Shown piece by piece: positions 26,553-35,260 of a DNA stretch of 64,000 bases. This DNA is from Bacteroidetes bacterium MedPE-SWsnd-G2 (GTDB lineage: Bacteria > Bacteroidota > Bacteroidia > Flavobacteriales > Flavobacteriaceae). The notes below the pieces were generated by a model, which worked only from the letters and a program-made list of their open reading frames with translations, was not told the origin of the DNA and did no database searches. The stretch covers positions 310,001-374,000 of the forward strand of contig MPDE01000001.1 of the NCBI GenBank assembly GCA_001874335.1. The letters are read 5' to 3'. A program made the position numbers and the translations under genes. Each line of letters starts with the position of its first letter. The stretch's first letter is position 1.

Positions 26553-28199
26553 ATGAAAAACGCACTTAAATTTATAGTATTCGTTTTCACACTGGTAACA
26601 TGCATCTTTCTGTACTTTAATTTTACCATAATTACACTAAATAACGATTATTTGGTGTCTTATGGGAGGGGTCTTGAAAAAAAGTTTGACAAATTGGAAA
26701 GCATAGACACTAACAAAATTGTAATCGTTGGTGGGTCTAATGTAAATTTTGGCATTGACAGTGACCTTATGGAAGTTTCTCTTGGAGTTCCTGTGGTGAA
26801 TATGGGGTTTCACGCAGGGTTAAATACTTTTAATATAATATCACCTGTTACACCATTCCTAACAGAAGGAGACATTTTAATTATATCAAAGGAATTTAAT
26901 GACGAATTATACGGCGCATCTGTAGAAGTCTCAAATTACTTTCAGTTTATGCCATTAAAAGCAAGATGGGAAACTTATAAAAATTTTGATGCTATTGCGC
27001 CAATTTTAAAATGTCACATTAATAATTCTCAAAATAACATTATCAACTTTGACTTTAAACCCCAAAACACCTATAAACCAGGAACCTACCAAGCAAAAGC
27101 TTTTAAAAATGATAATTTAAAAAAAAATGTCATTGATTTTGAAATGAACACTGGTACGTATTCAAAAATCAAGGCAAAAAAATTAGATCCACCTAGTAAC
27201 ATTGAATTATTCAAATATTACCAAAACTTAAAAACCAATTTAAATGAAAGAGGAATCAAAGTTTATTTTTCAATTCCTGCGATAGCGGATAGTCGCTTCT
27301 CAAAAGAAGAAATGATAACATATTACCAAACTTTAAGCGACAAAACAGGTATACAATTATTATCTAAAAACATATTGTCATTCCCAAGAGAAAAATTATC
27401 AAACACTTTATATCACCTGAATGCTACTGGTAGAAAAGAAAGGTCATTAAATCTAACAAATGATTTGTCTCAAATCCTAAATATTAAGTTGAAGAAGATC
27501 AATGAATTGTTTTACGCATCTTCCACTAAAATCAATGCCACTCCTCTAAAACTTAATGATTTTAGACAATGTAAATTAATTGACAGTCAATTAGTTTTTG
27601 TAAACAATAACAAAAAGGACAAACAGAATTATTGTCGTGTAATGCTAAAAGACACAAACACCACTTTTAATGACAAGTCTTTTAAAATAGTGGTTAAAGG
27701 AAACGATTCACTTATTAAGGATTTAAAATTTAAAGCCGTAGGAAGGCCTCAGGATTGGGATTTTATTTATAAAGATGACTCCAAACATGTATTAATTAAA
27801 AATAATGTGCAAGGAACAATTTATAAAAATGGTAATAATTACATAGGAATAAGCTTAAACAACATAAACAAATATCACAACGACAGCATCAAAATTATAA
27901 AAATAGAGATTTCTGAGACACCTTTCACCTCGAAACCTATTATTGAATTGGGTTTAAATAAAAGTTTGGCAATTGACTCACAGAATTCAAATAATGAATT
28001 AATAATCAAAAACGGGGAGATTTTCACGCCTTATGAATTAATTCAGAATAGAAAATATATTTTAACAAACCAAAGCAAAGAAATACGGATTACTAACCTC
28101 TATTCAGGTAACACTAAGGCAATTAAGAAAAATAGCTCAAATCCGAAAGTGAATATTCAATTTCCTGCTGACGTAATAGAAGTTTATGACCTCAAATAA
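26553..28199 (+). CDS. Periplasmic SGNH-like O-acetyltransferase partner of MBOAT (DltD/AlgX-like)
   Basis: The 548-residue product has a single N-terminal membrane anchor (about 7-27). An SGNH-like domain follows, with GGSNVNFGID (nucleophile-like S58) near 56-65, NMGFHAG near 83-89 and a probable catalytic His in LYHLNATGR near 285-293. The C-terminal part (about 330-548) is beta-rich and unrecognised. With the adjacent MBOAT it should complete acetyl transfer onto a glycan in the periplasm. Lys and Asn codons are very frequent. The pair begins and ends with copies of a 43-bp direct repeat. Confidence 0.65.
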   Translation: MKNALKFIVFVFTLVTCIFLYFNFTIITLNNDYLVSYGRGLEKKFDKLESIDTNKIVIVGGSNVNFGIDSDLMEVSLGVPVVNMGFHAGLNTFNIISPVTPFLTEGDILIISKEFNDELYGASVEVSNYFQFMPLKARWETYKNFDAIAPILKCHINNSQNNIINFDFKPQNTYKPGTYQAKAFKNDNLKKNVIDFEMNTGTYSKIKAKKLDPPSNIELFKYYQNLKTNLNERGIKVYFSIPAIADSRFSKEEMITYYQTLSDKTGIQLLSKNILSFPREKLSNTLYHLNATGRKERSLNLTNDLSQILNIKLKKINELFYASSTKINATPLKLNDFRQCKLIDSQLVFVNNNKKDKQNYCRVMLKDTNTTFNDKSFKIVVKGNDSLIKDLKFKAVGRPQDWDFIYKDDSKHVLIKNNVQGTIYKNGNNYIGISLNNINKYHNDSIKIIKIEISETPFTSKPIIELGLNKSLAIDSQNSNNELIIKNGEIFTPYELIQNRKYILTNQSKEIRITNLYSGNTKAIKKNSSNPKVNIQFPADVIEVYDLK

Positions 28200-28201
28200 A
28201 A

Positions 28202-28244
28202 AAAGATTATAAACATTCAATAGTAAGAATAATCATATATTAGC
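28202..28244 (+). repeat. 43-bp direct repeat, copy 2
   Basis: This copy starts 3 bp after the stop codon of the SGNH-like gene and ends 75 bp before the next lipoprotein gene. It matches 24974-25016 at 40 of 43 positions. Confidence 0.9.
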
Positions 28245-28319
28245 TCGAATTTTCTCCTCAACTTGGACTTCCGTTAGGGGATAATTTCGAATACTAAAAC
28301 ATTAAAGCCAAATCTCATT

Positions 28320-28832
28320 ATGAAACACCTTTTTACAATTTTAATGTTAAGCGTTTTATTTGCTTGCAATTCTGATAAATCAAACAAAACAGAAACCGAG
28401 GTCCATAAAACGACTGAATCTCCTTCGGCAACCGAAAAGTCTTTGGTAAAACCTGCTAAAACCAACACGCTTTCAACGGTTTTAACAGATGTGAAAACAC
28501 TGTCTCAATTGGAAGGTCAGAATCCTATTGTTGCGTTTCAAAATATGGCAAAATTAGAGGCTCAAAAAGTGATATCCATTTCAAATGAAAACATCAATTC
28601 AGCATTAGATACTGCCAAGCAATACAAACATTGTGTCATCACCACAGCCGATCACACTCTTGTTTCAATCACAGACCTTACTAATTGCAAACCATCTGGT
28701 TCTTGGGGCGCTTGTATGCCTTTTGCTTCAGGCTACATTAAAAAGGGCGATTTGATTTATCAAGAAGATTATTGCAACAATATTATTGGTCTACCAGATA
28801 GCCAAAACAGAACAATGTATCTGTTTAATTAA
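28320..28832 (+). CDS. Putative lipoprotein of unknown function
   Basis: The 170-residue protein has a lipoprotein signal (MKHLFTILMLSVLFAC) and a Lys/Thr/Ser-rich linker (about 17-50). Its globular C-terminal domain has four spaced Cys residues (KHCVITT, TNCKPSG, GACMPFA, DYCNNI), which suggests disulfide bonds in the periplasm. No family is recognised. The gene lies 75 bp after direct repeat copy 2 and 9 bp before the next gene, so the latter may be co-transcribed. Confidence 0.65.
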   Translation: MKHLFTILMLSVLFACNSDKSNKTETEVHKTTESPSATEKSLVKPAKTNTLSTVLTDVKTLSQLEGQNPIVAFQNMAKLEAQKVISISNENINSALDTAKQYKHCVITTADHTLVSITDLTNCKPSGSWGACMPFASGYIKKGDLIYQEDYCNNIIGLPDSQNRTMYLFN

Positions 28833-28841
28833 TAGTTAAGA

Positions 28842-29525
28842 ATGACAGGGAAAACAAACAGTAAAAAAACATTCAAAATAAACCTAAATGTTCGCGGAAT
28901 GACTTACAGTGAAGTCATAAACACCCCAAACATTAAGGCTAAAAGTTTTATTTACATTATTCCCAGACCGTTGTTTAAACCTGTAAAACGAATTTCTAAA
29001 GTTTTTCTATACCAGGAGAATGAACTTATAGGTAGTGAGCGAAGAAGCTACAATTTGGTAAATTATTTAATTGGTTGGATGGGTCTTCCTTTTGGACCTA
29101 ACGCGGCTTATAATGCTATAAAATCAAACAAAACAGGTTTGGATTTTACCGAAGATTTTAAATCTAATATCACCGAATCCGATTTCAATAACGGCCAATT
29201 AATTATTAAAACAATTGCAAAGGTTTTTGATCCCCTTAGTAAAAGTGATAAAAAGGAATTGCTCAAGGCATTTAATAAATATGAAAAACGAATCATGCCT
29301 TTCAGTTCACCTCCGGTTGTTGGATTGAATTTGGATACAGAAGCATCTGAAACTTGGATTGGTTTACACAAAAATGATCTTGAAAATCAAGATGCACTGC
29401 GCTCTATTATTTACAAATACTTCTATAAGCATACCATTTTCAAATGCGTGGATATAAATGATGAGACCGAACTTATAAGCAAATTAAAAGCGCAAGGAGA
29501 AGTGATAACACGTCGTAAAAACTAA
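28842..29525 (+). CDS. Hypothetical protein
   Basis: The 227-residue product lacks a clear signal peptide and has one moderately hydrophobic stretch (YLIGWMGLPFGPNAAY, about 66-82) with a Gly-Pro turn. The remainder is mixed, with a helical DPLSKSDKKELLKAFNKYEKR near 130-150. It starts 9 bp after the Cys-containing lipoprotein gene. I do not recognise it; its N-terminal beta-rich part plus short hydrophobic hairpin might associate with membrane. Confidence 0.5.
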   Translation: MTGKTNSKKTFKINLNVRGMTYSEVINTPNIKAKSFIYIIPRPLFKPVKRISKVFLYQENELIGSERRSYNLVNYLIGWMGLPFGPNAAYNAIKSNKTGLDFTEDFKSNITESDFNNGQLIIKTIAKVFDPLSKSDKKELLKAFNKYEKRIMPFSSPPVVGLNLDTEASETWIGLHKNDLENQDALRSIIYKYFYKHTIFKCVDINDETELISKLKAQGEVITRRKN

Positions 29526-29554
29526 AAGAATTACCAGATTTCACGATTGAAGAA

Positions 29555-29794
29555 ATGACAGCATATATTGAGAATATAAAAAACCCAGGGATGTCCAAAT
29601 CTTCAGGGTTTCATTTGGATGGGAGTTTGGTTTTCACCCTTTTTAGTTTGTTTAGAACCATAAAAACTGAGATAGATAATGATACTGAGAAAAAATTAAC
29701 AAGAGCAGCTTCATTAATAGAAAACATTATTTACGTCATGAAACACCCCGGAATGGAAGCCTTAATTTACAGCAACGAAACTGAAAACAAATAG
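29555..29794 (+). CDS. Small hypothetical protein, possibly N-terminally incomplete
   Basis: The 79-residue product is soluble and mostly helical, without a recognised motif. The same frame is open back to a stop at 29516-29518 and reads protein-like before the ATG (ELPDFTIEE), but contains no ATG there, so either a rare start is used or an ancestral longer gene has lost its beginning. It lies 29 bp after the preceding gene. The coding status is uncertain. Confidence 0.4.
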   Translation: MTAYIENIKNPGMSKSSGFHLDGSLVFTLFSLFRTIKTEIDNDTEKKLTRAASLIENIIYVMKHPGMEALIYSNETENK

Positions 29795-29859
29795 GCTAAG
29801 CAATTTACCTAATTATTGATTTTCAGAATTTTACCAAACTCCACACTGTGTCATTAATG

Positions 29860-30017
29860 TAATTTTACAATAGTAAAAAACAATTAAAAACAGCACATTA
29901 TGTATCCTAAAGCCACAACAGAAAAAATATTGATTTCAACATTTACGCCACCAACTAAAAAATAACCTTTTTTTATCCCAAATAGTAATACAAAAAGAAG
30001 CCAAGAGCTTCTTTTTG
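29860..30017 (+). other. Candidate short transcript with 21-residue micro-ORF
   Basis: The 329-bp gap 29795-30123 has no ordinary gene. A near-consensus -7 box TAATTTTA (29860-29867) is followed by an ATG at 29900 that opens 21 codons to TAA 29963-29965, then by a strong terminator at 29991-30017. This could be a small RNA or leader-like peptide. Alternatively the terminator simply ends the 28320-29794 unit. Confidence 0.3.
29991..30017. terminator. Strong bidirectional terminator
   Basis: CAAAAAGAAGC (29991-30001) and GCTTCTTTTTG (30007-30017) pair over 11 bp with the 5-nt loop CAAGA. It is 197 bp beyond the nearest ordinary gene. Confidence 0.85.
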
Positions 30018-30123
30018 TATATATTTATTTTTACACTCTCAATTTACAAACAGCCTTTCCTTCCAAACCTGTAAAGTAATATTTACAATTGCTTTTTGTA
30101 TCTTACATAGCAAATGTAAACAG

Positions 30124-30960
30124 ATGGAATTTCTTAATTGGCTACTCAACATAGACCCTAACCTATTTATTGGAGGTTTACTGGTCCTTTTCTTTACGCT
30201 TGAACAAATCTCAAAATCGCCGTTTTCATTTAAAAAAAGAGGCAAACACCTAATCAACAACTTACTGTTTCAGATTTGTCTCACCCTGTTAAACATCTTT
30301 TTTGTGGCGGTTCAAATTCAATGTATTGAATGGCTAAATTCTAAGGAAATTGGTCTATTATACTTGGTAGAACTTCCGTTTGCGGCACAACTGATCTTGA
30401 GTATCATTTTTTATGACATCACTACGTATTGGATACATCGTGCTTCTCATAAATTTCCTGTGCTATGGCGTTTGCATCGTGTGCATCACAGCGATACCAC
30501 CATGGATTCTTCGACCACATTTAGGTTTCATCCTTTAGATCTTATTTTAGTCTATCAAACCGGTAATATTATTACCGCTGCTGTTTTCGGAACCGATTTA
30601 ACCTCCATGGCATTGTATTATGTTATACTATACGTCATTTTCTTTTTTGTGCATGCCAATCTCAACTACCCGCAATGGCTAAACAACACCTTAGGTTTGG
30701 TATTTGTCATGCCCGACCATCACAGAGTACATCATCACCAAGAACAGCGCTACACCGACTCAAACTTTGCCGATATTTTTATTCTTTGGGACCGGTTATT
30801 TGGCACCTATCAAATTATACCCACATCAGAAATGGTTTATGGCTTAAAAGAGTTTGACACTGACGAGAGACAAGGTTTTAAATACCTCATGAAAAGTCCG
30901 TTTATAACCGTAAACACACCTGAGAACACAGTTACAGCTTCTAACAACAACACTGGCTAA
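30124..30960 (+). CDS. Sterol desaturase/fatty acid hydroxylase superfamily protein
   Basis: The 278-residue membrane protein carries the di-iron histidine clusters of the superfamily: HRASH (near 105-109), HRVHH (near 118-122) and DHHRVHHH (near 199-206), with an additional His in FFVHANLN. Four to five membrane helices surround them. It should hydroxylate or desaturate a lipid acyl chain, carotenoid or sterol-like molecule using O2 at the inner membrane. The C-terminal tail is short and Asn/Thr-rich. The physiological lipid cannot be named. Confidence 0.85.
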   Translation: MEFLNWLLNIDPNLFIGGLLVLFFTLEQISKSPFSFKKRGKHLINNLLFQICLTLLNIFFVAVQIQCIEWLNSKEIGLLYLVELPFAAQLILSIIFYDITTYWIHRASHKFPVLWRLHRVHHSDTTMDSSTTFRFHPLDLILVYQTGNIITAAVFGTDLTSMALYYVILYVIFFFVHANLNYPQWLNNTLGLVFVMPDHHRVHHHQEQRYTDSNFADIFILWDRLFGTYQIIPTSEMVYGLKEFDTDERQGFKYLMKSPFITVNTPENTVTASNNNTG

Positions 30961-31024
30961 ACTTCTAAAATCAACACCTTTAATTATTATACTATATTGT
31001 AAATCATTTCAAAAACCATTTAAA

Positions 31025-32269
31025 ATGAAATACAACTTTGGTGTCTTGCTTCTGATAACAATTGCGCTTTGCGGTTGTAAAGACAAACTGAATCCATCGG
31101 TTAGGACTGAATCCAAAACACCTATTAAAGACAGCCTCACTTTAGAACTTCAAAACCTAAGCAAAGGTTATTTTGATGGTATGGGTGTTGCGATCGTAGA
31201 TGAGACAGGTGTTTTATACCAAAACGGAATTGGACTGTCTGATGTCGAAACAAATTCAGATTATACCATCAACACCATACAACCTATTGCTTCGGTGTCA
31301 AAAACACTTATAGGTATTTCATTATTAAAGGCGCAAGAACAAGGGTTGTTGCAATTAGACGACCCCGTAAATAAATATCTCCCTTTTCAAGTTAGTAATC
31401 CTAATTATCCGGAGCTGCCAATTACTATTAGGCAATTGGCCACACATACTTCCACCATAATCGACACAGAGGTTTATATGAACACTTCTTATGTTTTAAA
31501 AGATGAGATAAAACGCGATTCAAGCAAGACCAATTCTTACCCACAAAATTTCAATCCGCCATCAGCCAAAATACCGCTTTCCCAATATTTGGAAAATTAT
31601 TTGTCACCCAATGGTATGTGGTATAACAGCAATTCCTTTTTAAACCAAATGCCAGGCCATCGCTTTGAATACAGTAATGTTGGTGCAACCTTAGCGGCTT
31701 ATATTATTGAACGTGTATCGCATCAATCTTATGCTCAATTCACAGACTTGCACATCCTCAAACCTTTGAATATGACACAAACGGGTTGGGATTATAATTC
31801 GGTAAATTACGAGACTGTTTCCACCTTGTATTCCAGTCCAAAAACTTCAATTCCGCATTACTCATTAATCACTTATCCCGATGGTGGACTCCTTACCAAC
31901 GTTTCTGATTTAGGAAAGTATTTAACCGAATTGATTAAAGGCTATTCGGGTAAGGGAACGCTACTCTCAAAAGAGAGTTACAACATCTTATTTGAAACCC
32001 AATTAAATGCAGAACATTTTACGGAAAGAGATGCCAATCATCCCTATGACGATGAGTATAATTCTGGAATATTTATGGGGTTTTCGGCCTTAGGAAATAT
32101 TGGTCATACTGGCGGAGACCCCGGAGTTTCTACGCTTCTATTTTTTAATTCTGAAGATAAAATAGGGCGTCTTTTACTGGTTAATACTAATATTGAAAAT
32201 CAAGACGGTGTAAACGCCTATTTCAACATTTTTAATACATTGGGAGAATATAGTGAACTGCTTAAATAA
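31025..32269 (+). CDS. Serine hydrolase lipoprotein, class C beta-lactamase/PBP-like
   Basis: The 414-residue protein has a lipoprotein signal (lipobox ALCGC, Cys18) and the class C motifs SVSK (S90, K93), YSN (in FEYSNVGA, near 219) and HTGG (near 364). Unlike the paralogues at 18520 and 20235 it lacks the C-terminal beta-rich modules and has an insertion with a Ser/Asn/Pro-rich segment about 150-200. It likely hydrolyses a D-amino acid peptide or ester in the periplasm. The GNAT gene follows after 6 bp and is probably co-transcribed. Confidence 0.85.
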   Translation: MKYNFGVLLLITIALCGCKDKLNPSVRTESKTPIKDSLTLELQNLSKGYFDGMGVAIVDETGVLYQNGIGLSDVETNSDYTINTIQPIASVSKTLIGISLLKAQEQGLLQLDDPVNKYLPFQVSNPNYPELPITIRQLATHTSTIIDTEVYMNTSYVLKDEIKRDSSKTNSYPQNFNPPSAKIPLSQYLENYLSPNGMWYNSNSFLNQMPGHRFEYSNVGATLAAYIIERVSHQSYAQFTDLHILKPLNMTQTGWDYNSVNYETVSTLYSSPKTSIPHYSLITYPDGGLLTNVSDLGKYLTELIKGYSGKGTLLSKESYNILFETQLNAEHFTERDANHPYDDEYNSGIFMGFSALGNIGHTGGDPGVSTLLFFNSEDKIGRLLLVNTNIENQDGVNAYFNIFNTLGEYSELLK

Positions 32270-32275
32270 AAAATC

Positions 32276-32704
32276 ATGACTATAGAAACAACAACTAATC
32301 CAAAGCAGGAAGACCTAAAAACCATTAGTAAGGGCATACAGCGTTATAACCAACAACACTTGCCAGATGCAGTAGTTTTTGAACCAGACACCAGGTTTGC
32401 GGTGTTTGCAAAAGATGATTCGGGTCAAGTTGTTGGAGGTATAAGAGCCAACGCATATTGGAACTATTGCAGTATTGAACTACTTTGGCTATCAGAAGCA
32501 TCGCGAGGCAAAGGCGTTGGCACAAAACTCATAGAAGCGACCGAAGCCTTTGCTTCAAAACACAGATTTGAATACATAAGAACTGAAACTACAAGCTTTC
32601 AAGCGCTGCCCTTCTATAAAAAAATGGGGTACCACGTTTATGGCGAATTACCCGATTTCCCAAAGGGACATACTATCTATTGTTTGTTTAAAGCACTGAT
32701 CTGA
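32276..32704 (+). CDS. GNAT family N-acetyltransferase
   Basis: The 142-residue protein is a single GNAT domain: VVGGIRANAYWNYCSIELLWLSEASRGKGVGTKLIEATEAFA (about 51-92) contains strand 4, the acetyl-CoA loop R-G-K-G-V-G-T and helix 3. FQALPFYKKMGYHVYGEL near 110-127 is the C-terminal signature. No substrate is apparent. It begins 6 bp after the class-C hydrolase gene. Confidence 0.85.
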   Translation: MTIETTTNPKQEDLKTISKGIQRYNQQHLPDAVVFEPDTRFAVFAKDDSGQVVGGIRANAYWNYCSIELLWLSEASRGKGVGTKLIEATEAFASKHRFEYIRTETTSFQALPFYKKMGYHVYGELPDFPKGHTIYCLFKALI

Positions 32705-32775
32705 GTATGCATTCGTAGTTAATTTTAGTTCACATAAACATACAACTCCCATATCTGTTTTAGTGATTTAAACCT

Positions 32776-32783
32776 TAACTTTG
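32776..32783 (+). promoter_or_regulatory. Candidate -7 promoter box
   Basis: TAACTTTG matches TAnnTTTG exactly and lies 54 bp upstream of the PhnB-like VOC gene at 32838. No exact TTG occurs at the expected -33 position. Confidence 0.4.
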
Positions 32784-32837
32784 AAAGACCTGAACTCAAA
32801 TTTCAACATTCTTAACTCGGTTTAAACTAATATCAAG

Positions 32838-33260
32838 ATGAAAACAACAACATTTCTAACCTTTGTGAATGAACAATGCGGAAAGACAGAAGAGGCCATG
32901 GCATTTTACACTTCTATATTCCCGAATTCGGAAATCAAAACAATCATAAAATACCAGGAAGGCGAAGCTGCAGGAACACCTGATTTGGTGAAATACGGTG
33001 AATTTACAATCAATGGTGTCCCATATCGCATCTCTGAAAACAGCTATAATCACGCCTGGTCGATAACACCCGGAGTGTCCTTGTTTTTGGACTGCCACTC
33101 AGAAGATGAGATTGACAACTTTTTTGAACAACTATCTCAGGATGGGCAAATCATGATTCCGCTTGATAATTACGGCTCTGACAACTATGGATTTGGCAAA
33201 AAATTTGGATGGTGTGCCGACAAGTTTGGTGTTTCCTGGCAGTTAAATCTAATGGAATAA
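32838..33260 (+). CDS. VOC family protein, PhnB-like
   Basis: The 140-residue protein resembles the PhnB/3-demethylubiquinone methyltransferase-like branch of the VOC fold: TFLTFVNEQCGKTEEAMAFYTSIFPNSEI at the N-terminus and GFGKKFGWCADKFGVSWQLNL at the C-terminus. Despite family names it is not a methyltransferase. The role is unknown. A perfect -7 box lies upstream, and the gene appears to be its own unit. Confidence 0.82.
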   Translation: MKTTTFLTFVNEQCGKTEEAMAFYTSIFPNSEIKTIIKYQEGEAAGTPDLVKYGEFTINGVPYRISENSYNHAWSITPGVSLFLDCHSEDEIDNFFEQLSQDGQIMIPLDNYGSDNYGFGKKFGWCADKFGVSWQLNLME

Positions 33261-33350
33261 ATACTGATTTTTACAACCAATGATTTTTGACCTCTGCCTT
33301 AAAATATTTTGTACGATTATATTTTTATTCACCATTCCCAACCTTAATAT

Positions 33351-34349
33351 ATGAAACGTACATACCACAAGCACTTTAAACGAGGTATTATCCTATTCCT
33401 TGCGCTTTGTTTCTTTGGCTTGCATTTTATCGCTCCAAGGTTTATTACAGAAATCAGAAACCCGCTGGCACAGGTTTTTAAAAAAGAACAATCTAAAACG
33501 CAAGAAAACACATTTGAAGCTAAAGGCTTAAAAGGCAAAACCATAGAATTTAAATCTTTTGACAATCTTAACTTATCAAGTTATTTAAGTTATTCTAATT
33601 TAGCTGAAACCAAAGGCACAATTATTTTATTGCACGGCATTCGATCCAATAAGGAATCCTTCGCTGGCTTATGTAAAACCCTTTCTAATTTAGGGTACAA
33701 TTCGGTTGCTTTAGACTCCAGAGCTCATGGTTTTAGTGAAGGTACACATTGCACATTTGGAGTGAATGAAAAATTTGATGTCTCGACTTTGATCGATGTT
33801 TTAGCTGAAAAGGAAAATATAACTCAAAACATTGGAGTTTGGGGCAAATCTCTTGGAGGCGCCATAGGCTTACAAGCTTTAGGTCATGATAAGCGAATTA
33901 AGTTTGGCATCATAGAAAGCACTTTTTCCAGCTTTAACGCTATTGTAAATGATTATTTTAAACTTCATTTAGGGTTTAATTTTGAACCCTTAACTAATTA
34001 CTTGGTGCGTCGTGCAGGAAAAATTGCTGAGTTTAATCCTGAAGAAGCATTTCCGGCAAAATATTGCAAAAACATAGACCAACCCATTCTTATATCTCAT
34101 GGTGCCATGGACAAGCGTATTGACATAAAATATGCGAAAATCAACTATAAAAATATAGCGAGTAAATCGAAGACTCTAATAGAAATTCCTTTGGCCAACC
34201 ACTCTAATGTATGGCAAAAAGGAGGTCAAGATTATTTTTTATCTATAAAATCATTTTTAAATGAGAACGCCATAAAATCAGATGTCAAAACTCAAATCAC
34301 GGCGCAACAGGAGACAATAAACACCCTGAATACAAGGTCCAAATCATAG
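33351..34349 (+). CDS. Membrane-anchored alpha/beta hydrolase
   Basis: The 332-residue protein has an N-terminal signal-anchor (about 10-30). An alpha/beta-hydrolase domain follows with oxyanion-loop motif LLHGIRSNKESF (near 91-102), nucleophile elbow GKSLGG (Ser near 165), acidic residue in HGAMDKRI (Asp near 254) and His in ANHSNVW (near 284). It is probably an esterase or peptidase facing the periplasm. Its last 53 bp overlap the convergent prenyltransferase gene, an unusually long tail-to-tail overlap. The C-terminal about 25 residues look disordered, consistent with that part being dispensable. Confidence 0.8.
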   Translation: MKRTYHKHFKRGIILFLALCFFGLHFIAPRFITEIRNPLAQVFKKEQSKTQENTFEAKGLKGKTIEFKSFDNLNLSSYLSYSNLAETKGTIILLHGIRSNKESFAGLCKTLSNLGYNSVALDSRAHGFSEGTHCTFGVNEKFDVSTLIDVLAEKENITQNIGVWGKSLGGAIGLQALGHDKRIKFGIIESTFSSFNAIVNDYFKLHLGFNFEPLTNYLVRRAGKIAEFNPEEAFPAKYCKNIDQPILISHGAMDKRIDIKYAKINYKNIASKSKTLIEIPLANHSNVWQKGGQDYFLSIKSFLNENAIKSDVKTQITAQQETINTLNTRSKS

Positions 34350-35172
34350 ACCCTAATGCGGCAATATTCATGGCAATACCAAAAAACTTCATCTGCTTCA
34401 AGGTATAAGGTTTGTCCTTAAAGACAATAAACAAATCTAACATAAGCCAAATAGAAAACAAGGCTAAAAAACCAGACAGCACATAGTCTTCAAACCACAC
34501 CAAAAGCAGACACACTTCTAAGAGTAGTAAACTCAACATTATTAGTTTTGTTTTTTTACGTCCGATGAGTGTAGCGGTGGTTCGTTTGTTTGCCTTCATA
34601 TCGGGTTCAATATCCATTATCTCTCCTGCAATATGGGCCTGAAAAGCAAAAAGAGTCAAGTAAATAATAGTTTGCCACGGCATCATTTCAAGATCGTTAA
34701 GAAGCACACTAAAAAATACCGTAAACACATACCCAACTTGAATAAAAATTTCGAATGGAGGTCGTTCCTTAATGCGGAAGGGTTTAAAATTATATACAAT
34801 GTTTATAGCAATCATAAACAGTAATAACAACAGCATATTAAGTCCCGACAAGACCGTAAAATAAATTATAAACGGACTAATCACTAAGGCAATTTTTAAG
34901 GGTACAGTCTCTAAATATTGCTCAGAAGCTTTGGCACCAAACAAAAAGTTTCCTTTCCTGGCATTCTCCTTATCAGCTGCAATATCATTGTAGTCGTTGA
35001 GGCCGTAAACCAAATAATTTAAAGGAAATGTAACAAAAAAAAGGCCTATCCAAAATTCAAAATGTGTCCAAAAATTGGATTCTATTGTAAAAGGAACGAG
35101 GTATATCCAAACTGTTGGAAACCACAATCCGGGTCTCGAAATTTTAATGTCCTTGAGAATATCTATGGCCAA
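34297..35172 (-). CDS. UbiA-family prenyltransferase
   Basis: The 291-residue membrane protein has about eight helices and two aspartate motifs: NDYNDIAADKENARKG near 60-75 and DIEPDMKANKRT near 187-198, which bind the polyprenyl diphosphate through Mg2+. UbiA enzymes prenylate quinone rings, carotenoids or glycerol phosphate; the variant here resembles lycopene-elongase-like sequences. There is no in-frame ATG after the upstream stop, so a TTG start at 35172 is used. The gene ends 53 bp inside the hydrolase gene. The acceptor is not deducible. Confidence 0.8.
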   Translation of the reverse strand: MAIDILKDIKISRPGLWFPTVWIYLVPFTIESNFWTHFEFWIGLFFVTFPLNYLVYGLNDYNDIAADKENARKGNFLFGAKASEQYLETVPLKIALVISPFIIYFTVLSGLNMLLLLLFMIAINIVYNFKPFRIKERPPFEIFIQVGYVFTVFFSVLLNDLEMMPWQTIIYLTLFAFQAHIAGEIMDIEPDMKANKRTTATLIGRKKTKLIMLSLLLLEVCLLLVWFEDYVLSGFLALFSIWLMLDLFIVFKDKPYTLKQMKFFGIAMNIAALGSMIWTLYSGCLLSPVAP

Positions 35173-35260
35173 TTCTTTTTTGCCATAAAAATAAGGACTA
35201 CCAACTTAATTACATATATTTATTCTTGTAAAATTCTTACAAATAATAGGAGTGATTAAC

